From Microbacterium sp. TNHR37B (lineage in GTDB: Bacteria; Actinomycetota; Actinomycetes; Actinomycetales; Microbacteriaceae), in the NCBI RefSeq assembly GCF_001620065.1, contig NZ_LQGV01000001.1, positions 248,001 through 312,000 of the forward strand: a stretch of DNA of 64,000 nt, given 5' to 3'. Below the pieces are notes generated by a model. That model saw nothing but the letters and a program-made list of their open reading frames with translations. It was not told the origin of the DNA and made no database searches. This document shows positions 22,945-31,381 of this stretch, piece after piece. The position numbers and the translations under genes are program-made. Numbering within the stretch: position 1 is the stretch's first letter; the number at the start of each line of letters is the position of its first letter.

Positions 22945-23382
22945 TCAGCGAGGTGCGTCGGCCGTCGCCGGTTCCTTCTTCGCTGCGTCGTATCCGAGGT
23001 CGGCGTCGTAGCCGAGCTCCTCGGTCTCGACGCGTGGCTTCGGCTCGTCGGCATCGGACCAGGCGCCGGTGTCGCCGGCGATGTCGTCGTCGGTCGCGGC
23101 AGGTTCCGCGGCTGTGGGCTCAGGGGTCAGCGAGCGGAGCGCGCCGAGTGTGAGCGCCAGGGCCAGGCCCACCAAACCCGCACCGATCAGCACCGTGCCC
23201 AGGACGGCCCAGATCTGCCCGACGTAGACGTCGTTCGTCGTCGCGGTGCCGTCGGTGAGGCGGGCGTCCATTCCCCCGAGCCGGTCGAGGAGCAGATAGG
23301 CTCCGCTTCCCGCCGCGGCGAGGGAACCGACGATCAGGATCCAGAACGGAACGCTGCGCGTGAGACGGGGTGTGCGGGACAT
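22945..23382 (-). CDS. Two-helix membrane protein of unknown function
   Basis: A 145-aa protein with two predicted transmembrane helices (residues about 11-30 and 56-80). A short extracytoplasmic loop (DGTATTNDVYVGQ) joins them. An acidic, alanine-rich tail of about 55 residues ends in a repeat-like ELGYDADLGYDAAKKE. I do not know a function. Similar proteins sit beside heme A synthase in related actinobacteria, and here it lies between ctaA and the hydrolase on the same strand. The ATG has AGGAGCC upstream. Confidence 0.7.
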   Translation of the reverse strand: MSRTPRLTRSVPFWILIVGSLAAAGSGAYLLLDRLGGMDARLTDGTATTNDVYVGQIWAVLGTVLIGAGLVGLALALTLGALRSLTPEPTAAEPAATDDDIAGDTGAWSDADEPKPRVETEELGYDADLGYDAAKKEPATADAPR

Positions 23383-23473
23383 GAGGGCTCCTCGGGCGGG
23401 CTCGGGGGAGAAGTCGCCGGCTGACGACCTCCGCCACTGTGCTCGCCCGACCCGAGGGGAGCCGATGGACCCA

Positions 23474-24427
23474 CTATGAAGCTGCTGTGTCCTGGGCCGA
23501 CCGGCGGAGGCGGAGTACGACGACGGTCATGGTCGCCGCCGTCAGGGCCGCCAGGATCATGTGGACGCCCACGGCGAGTTCGGGGAGCCCGTTGCGGGCC
23601 TGGTACAGGCCGACGGCGATCTGCACGACTTCGATCGCGAGGAGGGTCGTGACCCATCGGCGCGGCGCGAGCCGGCCCATCCACGCCGCGACGGTCAACG
23701 CGAGAGTGAGGGCGAAGAGTGCGTACCCGGGCCAGGCGTGCACGTGCTCGAGCAGCGTCGCGTCGAAGCCGTTGCGCCCGGCCGTCGCATCTCCCGAGTG
23801 CGGCCCGGCGCCGGTCGTCAGCACACCGAAGACGATCGTGATCGCGAGCACGAGGGTCGTCACGTGGGTGAGGACCCCGTACCACCGCGGGACCGCTGCC
23901 ACGCGAGGACCGGGCGGCACCTGCAGCCGGACGAGGAGCGCGGCGGTCACGCACACCAGGATCAGCGAGGCGACGTAGTGGAAGCCGACGATGAAGGGAT
24001 TCAGCCCCGTCCACACCGTGATTCCCCCGACGACCGCCTGTGCGACGATTCCGGCGAGCACGATCCAGGAGATGGCGAACAGGTCGCGGCGATCGCGCCG
24101 CAGCGGCCACACGAGCACGAGAAGAGCCAGCGCGAGCAAGCCCAGCAGCGGGCTCATGAGGCGATTGCCGAACTCGATCAAAGAGTGGACGCCGTCGTCG
24201 ACGAGGGCGGGGGTGGGAACGAGCGAGTCGGCCGTGCACAGCGGCCAGGTGGGACAGCCGAGGCCGGATCCGGTGAGGCGGACGGCCCCGCCGGTGCCGA
24301 TGATGATGACGTTGCCGAGGAAGTTCAGCCAGGCGACGACCCGCAAGGGAGTCCCGATCCGCGCGACGCCGGCGCTTCGGGAGGGACGGGAGTGATCCGT
24401 CCGTCGATCGGCCTGGACCTCGGACAT
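23474..24427 (-). CDS. ctaA: Heme A synthase
   Basis: A 317-aa COX15/CtaA membrane protein that oxidises heme O to heme A for cytochrome aa3 oxidase. About eight hydrophobic helices form two four-helix halves. Heme-ligand histidines occur in VHSLIEFGNRL, GFHYVAS, LLEHVHAWPGY and VGVHMILA. The GAVRLTGSGLGCPTWPLC stretch near residue 40-58 holds the conserved cysteine pair. ATG 24427 is chosen because AGGAGG lies 6 nt upstream; an in-frame start at 24469 lacks one. It is divergent from sufB. Confidence 0.95.
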   Translation of the reverse strand: MSEVQADRRTDHSRPSRSAGVARIGTPLRVVAWLNFLGNVIIIGTGGAVRLTGSGLGCPTWPLCTADSLVPTPALVDDGVHSLIEFGNRLMSPLLGLLALALLVLVWPLRRDRRDLFAISWIVLAGIVAQAVVGGITVWTGLNPFIVGFHYVASLILVCVTAALLVRLQVPPGPRVAAVPRWYGVLTHVTTLVLAITIVFGVLTTGAGPHSGDATAGRNGFDATLLEHVHAWPGYALFALTLALTVAAWMGRLAPRRWVTTLLAIEVVQIAVGLYQARNGLPELAVGVHMILAALTAATMTVVVLRLRRSAQDTAAS

Positions 24428-24695
24428 GGATCGCCTCCTGATATGCCGCCGCAAAGGGCGTTCGGCCACGCCACAGGGAAGGGGTTGCCTGTAGACTTGA
24501 GGGGTTGAGAGGTTCGCGCGCCGCGCGTTCTGCTCACCTCAAGTCTAGGCGCGATGTGAGCGCTGGCTGTGCCCGAGCAGTCGGACCAGCGACAACACGA
24601 CCGGCCCTGAAAGCGGCATCCCCTCCTCGCCCACTCCCGAGGGTGGGGGAATGCCGGAGCGGATGACACCGTTGCGGCCGAGAAGGAGGAAAGCC

Positions 24696-26114
24696 ATGTC
24701 GGATGTGCTCATCGACCGCCCGGAGCTCGAAGGGCTGGGGGTGTACGAGTTCGGATGGCACGATGCGGACGCCGCTGGCGCCAGTGCGCGACGCGGTCTC
24801 AGTGACGCCGTCGTGCGCGACATCTCCGCGCTGAAGTCGGAGCCCGAATGGATGCTCAAGACCCGGCTGAAGGGGCTCCAGCTCTTCGAGCGCAAGCCCA
24901 TGCCGACGTGGGGCGCCGACCTCTCCGACATCGACTTCGACAACATCAAGTACTTCGTCCGCTCCACCGAGAAGCAGGCGCAGTCGTGGGAGGACCTCCC
25001 CGAGGACATCCGCAACACGTACGAGAAGCTGGGCATTCCGGAGGCGGAGCGCCAGCGACTGGTGGCCGGTGTGGCCGCCCAGTACGAGTCCGAGGTCGTG
25101 TATCACCAGATCCGCGAGGACCTCGAGGCGCAGGGCGTCATCTTCATGGACACCGACACCGCGCTCCGGGAGCACCCCGAGTTCTTCGAGGAGTACTTCG
25201 GCACGGTGATCCCCGCCGGCGACAACAAGTTCGCCGCGCTGAACACCGCCGTGTGGTCGGGCGGTTCCTTCGTGTACGTGCCGCCGGGCGTGCACGTCGA
25301 GATCCCGTTGCAGGCCTACTTCCGCATCAACACCGAGAACATGGGACAGTTCGAGCGGACGCTGATCATCGCCGACGAGGACTCCTACGTCCACTACATC
25401 GAAGGCTGCACGGCGCCCATCTACAAGAGCGACTCCCTGCACTCCGCGGTCGTCGAGATCATCGTCAAGAAGAACGCCCGGGTGCGGTACACGACCATCC
25501 AGAACTGGTCGAACAACGTGTACAACCTCGTCACCAAGCGCGCCGTGGCCCACGAGGGCGCGACGATGGAATGGGTCGACGGGAACATCGGCTCCAAGGT
25601 GACGATGAAGTATCCGTCCATCTACCTCATGGGCGAGCACGCCAAGGGCGAGACGCTCTCGGTGGCCTTCGCCGGTCCGGGCCAGCACCAGGACGCCGGC
25701 GCGAAGATGATCCACATGGCGCCGTACACGCAGTCCTCGATCGTCTCCAAGTCGATCGCCCGGGGCGGGGGGCGCGCCGGCTACCGCGGCGAGGTCCGCG
25801 TCGACGCCAATGCGCACCACTCGGCCAACACCGTCCGCTGCGACGCGCTGCTGGTCGACACGATCTCCCGCTCCGACACCTACCCGGCCATCGACATCCG
25901 CGTCGATGACGTTCAGCTGGGTCACGAGGCGACGGTCTCCAAGGTGAGCGAGGAGCAGCTCTTCTACCTCATGAGCCGAGGCATGCCCGAAGACGAGGCG
26001 ATGGCGATGATCGTGCGCGGCTTCATCGAGCCGATCGCCCGCGAGCTGCCCATGGAGTACGCCCTCGAGCTCAACAAGCTCATCGAGATGGGCATGGAAG
26101 GATCCGTCGGCTGA
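24696..26114 (+). CDS. sufB: Fe-S cluster assembly scaffold SufB
   Basis: A 472-aa SufB, the scaffold on which the SufBC2D complex builds iron-sulfur clusters in the cytoplasm. Typical features are [13 protein letters not shown] near residue 188, [13 protein letters not shown] with the conserved Cys near residue 240, and [16 protein letters not shown]. The C-terminal [17 protein letters not shown] is shared with SufD. The start ATG 24696 has AAGGAGGA at the ideal spacing. A 268-bp gap to ctaA carries TAGACT at 24492-24497, which would give a 200-nt leader. No SufR regulator gene is adjacent. Confidence 0.97.
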   Translation: MSDVLIDRPELEGLGVYEFGWHDADAAGASARRGLSDAVVRDISALKSEPEWMLKTRLKGLQLFERKPMPTWGADLSDIDFDNIKYFVRSTEKQAQSWEDLPEDIRNTYEKLGIPEAERQRLVAGVAAQYESEVVYHQIREDLEAQGVIFMDTDTALREHPEFFEEYFGTVIPAGDNKFAALNTAVWSGGSFVYVPPGVHVEIPLQAYFRINTENMGQFERTLIIADEDSYVHYIEGCTAPIYKSDSLHSAVVEIIVKKNARVRYTTIQNWSNNVYNLVTKRAVAHEGATMEWVDGNIGSKVTMKYPSIYLMGEHAKGETLSVAFAGPGQHQDAGAKMIHMAPYTQSSIVSKSIARGGGRAGYRGEVRVDANAHHSANTVRCDALLVDTISRSDTYPAIDIRVDDVQLGHEATVSKVSEEQLFYLMSRGMPEDEAMAMIVRGFIEPIARELPMEYALELNKLIEMGMEGSVG

Positions 26115-27322
26115 TGACCACAGCGACTCAGACCCCCGCCGCCGCGGAGGGTCACATCGACCCTGCCGCCTCGCTGACGTCCGGTCCCGCCGTCCCGGTG
26201 CAGACCCGATCGGAGCGGCCCACGTCGTTCGATCCGGACGATTTCGCGATGCCCACCGGCCGAGAGGTCAACTGGAAGCACACCCCGCTCGCGCTCGTGC
26301 GGGATCTTCTGCGCAATGAGCCCGGCCCGACCGGCGTCATCGCGGTCGACGTGTCTGCGCCCGCCGGCGTCGAGCAGCGCCGCCTTGCGGTCGGTGAGGC
26401 CCCGCGCGGAGAGGTCTTCCGTCCCGAGGACCTCCCGAGTGCCATCGCGTGGACGCAGGAGGCGGAGGCGCCCCTCATTCGCATCCCCGCCGACACCGAG
26501 CTGGAGGAGCCGGTCATCGTCCGGCTCACGGGGCAGGGTGGACTCGCCCACGCCCACGTCGTGATCGAGGCCGAGCGTGGCGCGCGCGGCACCGTCGTCC
26601 TTCAGCACGAGGGGCGCGCGCAGCAGGCGCAGAATGTGGAGATCATCGCCCGCGACGGGTCGGCGCTGACCGTGATCAGTCTGCAGCGGTGGGAGTCCGA
26701 CGCCGTCCATCTCGCGGCGCACCAGGCCCGGGTGGAGCGCGATGCGCACCTCACCCATGTGGTGGTGACGCTCGGTGGCGGCCTCGTGCGGGTCAACCCG
26801 TCGGTCGAGCTCGCCGGCGCGGGAGCCGAGGGGCGCCTCTACGGGCTCTCCTTCGCGGATGCCGGCCAGCACTTCGAGAGCCAGGTGTACCTGCACCACA
26901 AGGGCGCGCACACGACCGGGGACGTCCTCTATAAGGGTGCCCTCCAGGGAAGCGACGCGCGGAGCGTGTGGATCGGGGACGTCCTGATCGGCCCCGACGC
27001 CACCGGGACCGACTCCTACGAGGCCAACCGCAACCTGGTGCTCACCGACGGCGCGCGCGCGGACTCGATCCCGAACCTGGAGATCGAGACCGGGGACATC
27101 GTGGGCGCCGGCCACGCGAGCGCGACGGGTCGCTTCGACGACGAGCAGCTGTTCTACCTGCAGGCGCGCGGAATCTCCGAGGACGAGGCCCGACGTCTCG
27201 TCGTGCTGGGGTTCCTGGCCGAGATCGTGCAGAAGATCGACATTCCCGCACTCCAGGACGAGCTGATCGCCGCGATCGAGGCCGAGCTCGCGCTCCCCGA
27301 CGGCGCGGGAGAACCGGAATGA
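26114..27322 (+). CDS. sufD: Fe-S cluster assembly protein SufD
   Basis: A 402-aa SufD, partner of SufB and SufC. The right-handed beta-helix core shows HFESQVYLHHKGAHTTGDVLYKG-like repeats near residue 260. The C terminus ARGISEDEARRLVVLGFLAE matches the SufB/SufD family end and holds the region that binds SufC. The N terminus has the FDPDDFAMPTGREVNWKHTPL motif common in actinobacteria. It starts one base inside the sufB stop and overlaps the Rieske gene by 4 nt. Confidence 0.96.
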   Translation: MTTATQTPAAAEGHIDPAASLTSGPAVPVQTRSERPTSFDPDDFAMPTGREVNWKHTPLALVRDLLRNEPGPTGVIAVDVSAPAGVEQRRLAVGEAPRGEVFRPEDLPSAIAWTQEAEAPLIRIPADTELEEPVIVRLTGQGGLAHAHVVIEAERGARGTVVLQHEGRAQQAQNVEIIARDGSALTVISLQRWESDAVHLAAHQARVERDAHLTHVVVTLGGGLVRVNPSVELAGAGAEGRLYGLSFADAGQHFESQVYLHHKGAHTTGDVLYKGALQGSDARSVWIGDVLIGPDATGTDSYEANRNLVLTDGARADSIPNLEIETGDIVGAGHASATGRFDDEQLFYLQARGISEDEARRLVVLGFLAEIVQKIDIPALQDELIAAIEAELALPDGAGEPE

Positions 27323-27648
27323 CCGCTCAGAAGGTGCTCAAGCTCAGCGAGATGGAGCAGGACACGGCTGTCCGTGTCGAGGTCGACGGTGTGCCGATGG
27401 CCGTCGTGCTCGATGCTCAGGGCGAGGTCCACGCGATCGGCGACCTGTGCACCCACGGAGACATCTCCCTCTCCGATGGGTTCGTCGAGGGGGAGACCCT
27501 CGAATGCTGGGCCCACGGATCGGCCTTCTCGCTGCGGACCGGCCGCCCCCTCAACCTCCCGGCCTACGAGCCGGTGCCCGTCTACGACGTCACCATCGAC
27601 GGCGACGATGTGCTCATCGATCCGTCCGTGACCAAAGAAGTGAACTGA
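27319..27648 (+). CDS. Rieske-type ferredoxin in the suf operon
   Basis: A 109-aa Rieske [2Fe-2S] protein. The ligand pairs are C-x-H in DLCTHGD (near residue 49) and C-x2-H in LECWAHGSAF (near residue 67), with the usual spacing of about 15-17 residues. The family contains NirD-like proteins and non-heme oxygenase ferredoxins. Its position between sufD and sufC is common in actinobacteria and suggests a role in electron supply to cluster assembly, but this is inferred. The ATG overlaps the sufD stop (ATGA). Confidence 0.92.
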   Translation: MTAQKVLKLSEMEQDTAVRVEVDGVPMAVVLDAQGEVHAIGDLCTHGDISLSDGFVEGETLECWAHGSAFSLRTGRPLNLPAYEPVPVYDVTIDGDDVLIDPSVTKEVN

Positions 27649-27662
27649 AGAAGGTATTTGAC

Positions 27663-28433
27663 ATGGCTGTTCTCGAGATCCGCGACCTCCACGTGACGGT
27701 CGAGACGGATGCCGGCACGACCCCGATCCTCAACGGCGTCACCCTCACGGTGCGCACCGGTGAGACGCACGCGATCATGGGCCCCAACGGTTCGGGCAAG
27801 TCGACGCTCGCCTACACGATCGCCGGACACCCCAAGTACACCGTCACCTCCGGCTCGATCACGCTCGACGGCGAAGACGTCCTTGCGATGTCGGTCGACG
27901 AGCGCGCCCGCGCGGGGCTGTTCCTCGCGATGCAGTACCCGGTGGAGATCCCCGGTGTCACCGTGACGAACTTCCTGCGGACGGCGAAGACCGCGATCGA
28001 CGGGGAGGCCCCGGCGATCCGCGCATGGACGAAGGACGTCAAGGACGCGATGAAGAACCTTCGGATGGACCCGAAGTTCGCCGCGCGCAACGTCAACGAG
28101 GGATTCTCCGGCGGCGAGAAGAAGCGCCACGAGATCCTCCAGCTCGAGCTGCTCAAGCCGGCGATCGCGGTGCTCGACGAGACGGACTCCGGTCTCGACG
28201 TCGACGCGCTGAAGATCGTCTCGGAGGGCGTCAACCGCGCGAAGGAGGCGACCGACCTCGGGGTTCTCCTCATCACCCACTACACGCGCATCCTCCGCTA
28301 CATCAAGCCGGACTTCGTGCACGTCCTCGTCAAGGGTCGCGTCGCCGAAGAGGGCGGCCCTGAGCTCGCCGAACGACTCGAGAACGAGGGGTATGACCGC
28401 TACCTCGAACCGACCGACGTGGTCGAGGCCTAG
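27663..28433 (+). CDS. sufC: Fe-S cluster assembly ATPase SufC
   Basis: A 256-aa ABC-type ATPase that drives conformational change in SufBD. Walker A GPNGSGKST is near residue 39, the SufC-specific signature FSGGEKKRHEILQ near residue 148, and Walker B VLDETDSGLDVDAL near residue 172. LLITHYTRIL contains the H-loop. No transmembrane segment is present. AAGGT lies 10 nt before the ATG. The TAG stop doubles as the first half of the -10 box for sufT. Confidence 0.97.
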   Translation: MAVLEIRDLHVTVETDAGTTPILNGVTLTVRTGETHAIMGPNGSGKSTLAYTIAGHPKYTVTSGSITLDGEDVLAMSVDERARAGLFLAMQYPVEIPGVTVTNFLRTAKTAIDGEAPAIRAWTKDVKDAMKNLRMDPKFAARNVNEGFSGGEKKRHEILQLELLKPAIAVLDETDSGLDVDALKIVSEGVNRAKEATDLGVLLITHYTRILRYIKPDFVHVLVKGRVAEEGGPELAERLENEGYDRYLEPTDVVEA

Positions 28434-28436
28434 GAT
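28431..28436 (+). promoter_or_regulatory. -10 box TAGGAT, leaderless sufT promoter
   Basis: TAGGAT ends 6 nt before ATG 28443 and begins with the sufC TAG stop codon. It could give sufT its own leaderless transcript in addition to read-through from sufB. Confidence 0.5.
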
Positions 28437-28442
28437 CGTCGC

Positions 28443-28772
28443 ATGACCGCCACGCTCAGCCCCGAGAAATACGACGAGGTGACCGAGTCCCTCAAGGACG
28501 TCATGGACCCCGAGCTCGGCATCAACGTCGTGGACCTCGGCCTGATCTACGACCTGAGCTGGGACGAGGAGAACGACGCTCTCGTCATCCACATGACGTT
28601 GACCTCGGCCGGGTGCCCGCTCACCGACGTGCTCGAGGAGCAGACGGCGCAGGCCCTCGACGAGGTCGTGGAGCGTTTCCGCATCAACTGGGTGTGGATG
28701 CCGCCGTGGGGTCCGGAGCGGATCACCGATGACGGGCGCGACATGATGCGCGCGCTCGGCTTCGCCATCTGA
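28443..28772 (+). CDS. sufT: SufT-like MIP18/DUF59 metal-sulfur cluster factor
   Basis: A 109-aa MIP18-family (DUF59) protein that helps Fe-S maturation. The motif VMDPELGINVVDLGLIYD lies at residues about 20-37, and TSAGCPLTDVLEEQ contains the single conserved Cys that can carry a cluster. The C terminus VWMPPWGPERIT is typical. It ends the suf cluster; no cysteine desulfurase sufS or scaffold sufU accompanies it in this window. Confidence 0.9.
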   Translation: MTATLSPEKYDEVTESLKDVMDPELGINVVDLGLIYDLSWDEENDALVIHMTLTSAGCPLTDVLEEQTAQALDEVVERFRINWVWMPPWGPERITDDGRDMMRALGFAI

Positions 28773-28813
28773 CGCCGCGTGACACCGTCGTCCGTCGGCG
28801 GAGCGAGGCTCGA

Positions 28814-28819
28814 TAGGCT
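28814..28819 (+). promoter_or_regulatory. -10 box TAGGCT, leaderless promoter of the PatB-like gene
   Basis: TAGGCT ends 6 nt before GTG 28826. No Shine-Dalgarno sequence lies between. The 53-bp gap after sufT has no terminator-like hairpin. Confidence 0.5.
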
Positions 28820-28825
28820 CGGACA

Positions 28826-29986
28826 GTGACTGTCGTTCCCCTCGAAGCCCTCCCTTTGGAGACCCTCCGACGCCGTTCGAGCTCCAAGTGGAGAACGTAT
28901 CCCGACGATGTCCTTCCGCTCTTCGTGGCGGAGACGGATTTCCCCCTCGCGGAGCCGATCCGGACGCGGCTGGCCGACGCGGTGGAGATCGGCGACACCG
29001 GGTACACACCGGCCGATCCTGGCATTCGTGACGCGTATGTGGGCTTCGCCGCCCGACGGTTCGGATGGACCGTCGACCCGCGGCGGATCGTGACGACGGC
29101 GGACGTCATGATGGGGGTCGTCGAACTACTCCGCGCCACCACCTCTCCCGGTGACCGGGTCGTCATCACGCCTCCGGTCTACCCGCCGTTCTGGATCTGC
29201 ATCGAGGAGGCCGGTGGCGTCGCAGAGGAGGTCCCTCTGCTCGACGACGGGCAGACGTGGCGCCTCGACCTGTCGGGCATCGAGGCGGCCCTCGCCGACG
29301 GCGCGCGTGCCGTGCTGCTGTGCAATCCCCACAACCCCACCGGCTCGCTCCACGACAGGGAGGCCCTCGCCGCGCTCGCGGAGATCGCCGACCGTTATGG
29401 AGCAATCGTGATCAGCGACGAGATCCACGCGCCCCTGGCCGCACCCGACGCGGGCTTCACGCCTTTCCTTGCCGCCGGGCCGGCTGCCGAGCGCGTCGGC
29501 TTCGCGGTCACGAGCGCCTCGAAGGCGTTCAACCTTGCGGGCTTGAAGTGCGCCCTCATGATCGCCGCCAGTGCCGAACGGGCCGCCGACCTGACGGGTC
29601 TGCCGCGGGAGGTGGCCTGGCGCACAGGATTGTTCGGTGCGCTCGCGGGCATCGCCGCCTTCTCGCCGGAATCTGACGGCTGGCTGGACGCGCTGCTGGT
29701 CCGGCTCGAACAGAACCGGCGACTTCTCGGGGAGCTGCTCGCGGAACACCTTCCGCGGGCCGTCTATCGCGCGCCCGACGTCGGCTTCCTCGCGTGGGTG
29801 GATCTGTCCGCCTACGGATGGGGCACCGACCCCGCCGCGGCGATCCTGCGGGAGTGCCGGGTCGCGTTCCACCACGGGCCCGAGTTCGGGACCGCCGGCG
29901 CGGGCCACGTGCGGATCAACGTCGGGTGCGCGCCGGAGGTTCTGACCGACGCCGTGCGGCGCGTCGCGGCCTTCGCCGCGTCGTGA
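28826..29986 (+). CDS. PatB/MalY-type C-S lyase (class I/II aminotransferase fold)
   Basis: A 386-aa PLP enzyme of the MalY/PatB family, which act as cystathionine beta-lyases. The N terminus has WRTYPDDVLPLFVAETDF, typical of the family. The PLP-binding Lys is in TSASKAFNLAGLK near residue 235, the Asn in CNPHNPTGSLH and the Asp in VISDEIHAPL. The likely reaction is cleavage of cystathionine or another cysteine S-conjugate, giving pyruvate and ammonia. The GTG is supported by the upstream -10. It shares a 4-nt overlap with the MFS gene. Confidence 0.88.
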   Translation: MTVVPLEALPLETLRRRSSSKWRTYPDDVLPLFVAETDFPLAEPIRTRLADAVEIGDTGYTPADPGIRDAYVGFAARRFGWTVDPRRIVTTADVMMGVVELLRATTSPGDRVVITPPVYPPFWICIEEAGGVAEEVPLLDDGQTWRLDLSGIEAALADGARAVLLCNPHNPTGSLHDREALAALAEIADRYGAIVISDEIHAPLAAPDAGFTPFLAAGPAAERVGFAVTSASKAFNLAGLKCALMIAASAERAADLTGLPREVAWRTGLFGALAGIAAFSPESDGWLDALLVRLEQNRRLLGELLAEHLPRAVYRAPDVGFLAWVDLSAYGWGTDPAAAILRECRVAFHHGPEFGTAGAGHVRINVGCAPEVLTDAVRRVAAFAAS

Positions 29987-31350
29987 GCGCGCCCGCCGTC
30001 TCGGTCTGGCACGCCCGCTACCTCTGGGTCACCGCGGGCGCGGTCGCGATGATCTTCCTGGCCGCGACGCAGGCGCTGGCCGTCACGACGGTGATGCCGG
30101 TCGTGAGCGCCGACCTCGACGGCGCCGGTCTGTTCGCGGTGGCCTTCTCGGGGACACTCGCCACGAGCGTCATCGGCATGGTGGCCGTCGGGGCATGGTG
30201 TGATCGCGCCGCGCCGGTCTGGCCGCTGACGACGTCGGTGGTCCTGTTCGTGGTGGGACTGGCCATCGCGGGAAGCGCACCCGACATGCTCACTCTCGTG
30301 GTCGGGCGTCTCATCCAGGGGCTCGGGACCGGTGGCCAGACCGTCGCGCTCTACGTCGTCGTCGCCCGCGTGTATCCGTCGACCCTCCACGGTCGCGTGT
30401 TCGCGGCGTTCTCGGCGGCGTGGGTCGTCCCCTCGCTGGTGGGACCGGTCCTCGCCGGCGCGGTCGCGGACTATCTGCACTGGCGGTGGGTGTTCCTGGG
30501 CGTTGCCGCCCTCACGATGCTCGCCTACGTCGTGGTGTACCTGCGGCTGCGTGGCTTCACGATGACGGTGGATGGCGGGGGAGCGCGGGCGCCGATCGCG
30601 GGCCGGCTGGCGTGGGCGATCCTGGTCGCGGTCGCCGCCTTGACGCTCGGATGGGCGGGCGAGTTCGGCTCCGCAGCCCCGCTCGTCGTCGGGGCCAGCG
30701 CTCTCGCGCTGATCATCGCGGCGCGGCCGCTTCTTCCCCGGGGCACGCTCCGGGCGCGGCGCGGCCTTCCGAGTGTCATCCTCATGCGCGGTCTGATCGC
30801 CGGAGCGCTCTTCGGTGCCGAGATCTACGTGCCGTATCTGCTCATTTCCGACTATGGATTCTCGTCGATGTGGGCGGGGCTCGGGCTGACCGGTGCCGCG
30901 CTCCTGTGGGCTCTCGGGGCCGAGGTGCAAGGCCGCTATGGCGACCGACTGGGCAACGCCCGTATCGCGGTGTGGGGGACGGTGCTCCTGGGTGTCGCCA
31001 CGATCACCGCCGCGGCCTCGGCGATGGCGGACCTGCCTGCCGGTATCGTCATCGGCGGGTGGACACTGGCGGGAGCCGGGATGGGGCTCATGTACCCGAG
31101 GCTGACTGTCCTCACCCTTGCGTACTCGACGCCCCACAACCAGGGATTCAACTCCGCTGCCCTGTCTATCTCCGACGCGATCGGCGCCGCGACGACGATC
31201 GCGGCCATGGGGCTCACCTTCTCTGCGCTGTCGGCCACCACGGCGGGGTACCCGGTGGTCTTCCTCATCGGCACGGGCCTCGCGATCCTGGCCCTCGTGC
31301 CCGGTCTGCGCCTCGGCGACGCGCGGAAGGCGCCGACAACGGCAGTTTGA
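29983..31350 (+). CDS. MFS transporter coupled to the PatB-like lyase
   Basis: A 455-aa major facilitator with about 12-14 hydrophobic helices. The loop VVGRLIQGLGTGGQTVALYVVVARVYP (shown here only as the motif GRLIQGLGTGGQ) matches the DHA2/14-helix drug-exporter type, and the loop VGAWCDRAAP stands where the family G-x3-D-R motif sits. Substrate is unknown. The GTG overlaps the upstream lyase stop (GTGA), so it may export a product or substrate of that enzyme. The gene ends 8 nt before the iron box of the siderophore operon. Confidence 0.85.
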   Translation: MSAPAVSVWHARYLWVTAGAVAMIFLAATQALAVTTVMPVVSADLDGAGLFAVAFSGTLATSVIGMVAVGAWCDRAAPVWPLTTSVVLFVVGLAIAGSAPDMLTLVVGRLIQGLGTGGQTVALYVVVARVYPSTLHGRVFAAFSAAWVVPSLVGPVLAGAVADYLHWRWVFLGVAALTMLAYVVVYLRLRGFTMTVDGGGARAPIAGRLAWAILVAVAALTLGWAGEFGSAAPLVVGASALALIIAARPLLPRGTLRARRGLPSVILMRGLIAGALFGAEIYVPYLLISDYGFSSMWAGLGLTGAALLWALGAEVQGRYGDRLGNARIAVWGTVLLGVATITAAASAMADLPAGIVIGGWTLAGAGMGLMYPRLTVLTLAYSTPHNQGFNSAALSISDAIGAATTIAAMGLTFSALSATTAGYPVVFLIGTGLAILALVPGLRLGDARKAPTTAV

Positions 31351-31358
31351 GCGAAGCG

Positions 31359-31377
31359 GCAGGTAAGGCTAACCTAA
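31359..31377 (+). promoter_or_regulatory. DtxR/IdeR-type iron box
   Basis: The 19-mer GCAGGTAAGGCTAACCTAA matches the known DtxR/IdeR consensus TTAGGTTAGGCTAACCTAA at 16 of 19 positions, with the right half perfect. It overlaps the -10 box of the siderophore-interacting gene, so iron-loaded repressor would block the operon. Binding is inferred from the consensus. Confidence 0.85.
31370..31375 (+). promoter_or_regulatory. -10 box TAACCT inside the iron box
   Basis: TAACCT ends 6 nt before ATG 31382, the same spacing as other probable leaderless promoters here. It lies fully within the DtxR/IdeR box. Confidence 0.45.
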
Positions 31378-31381
31378 AATC

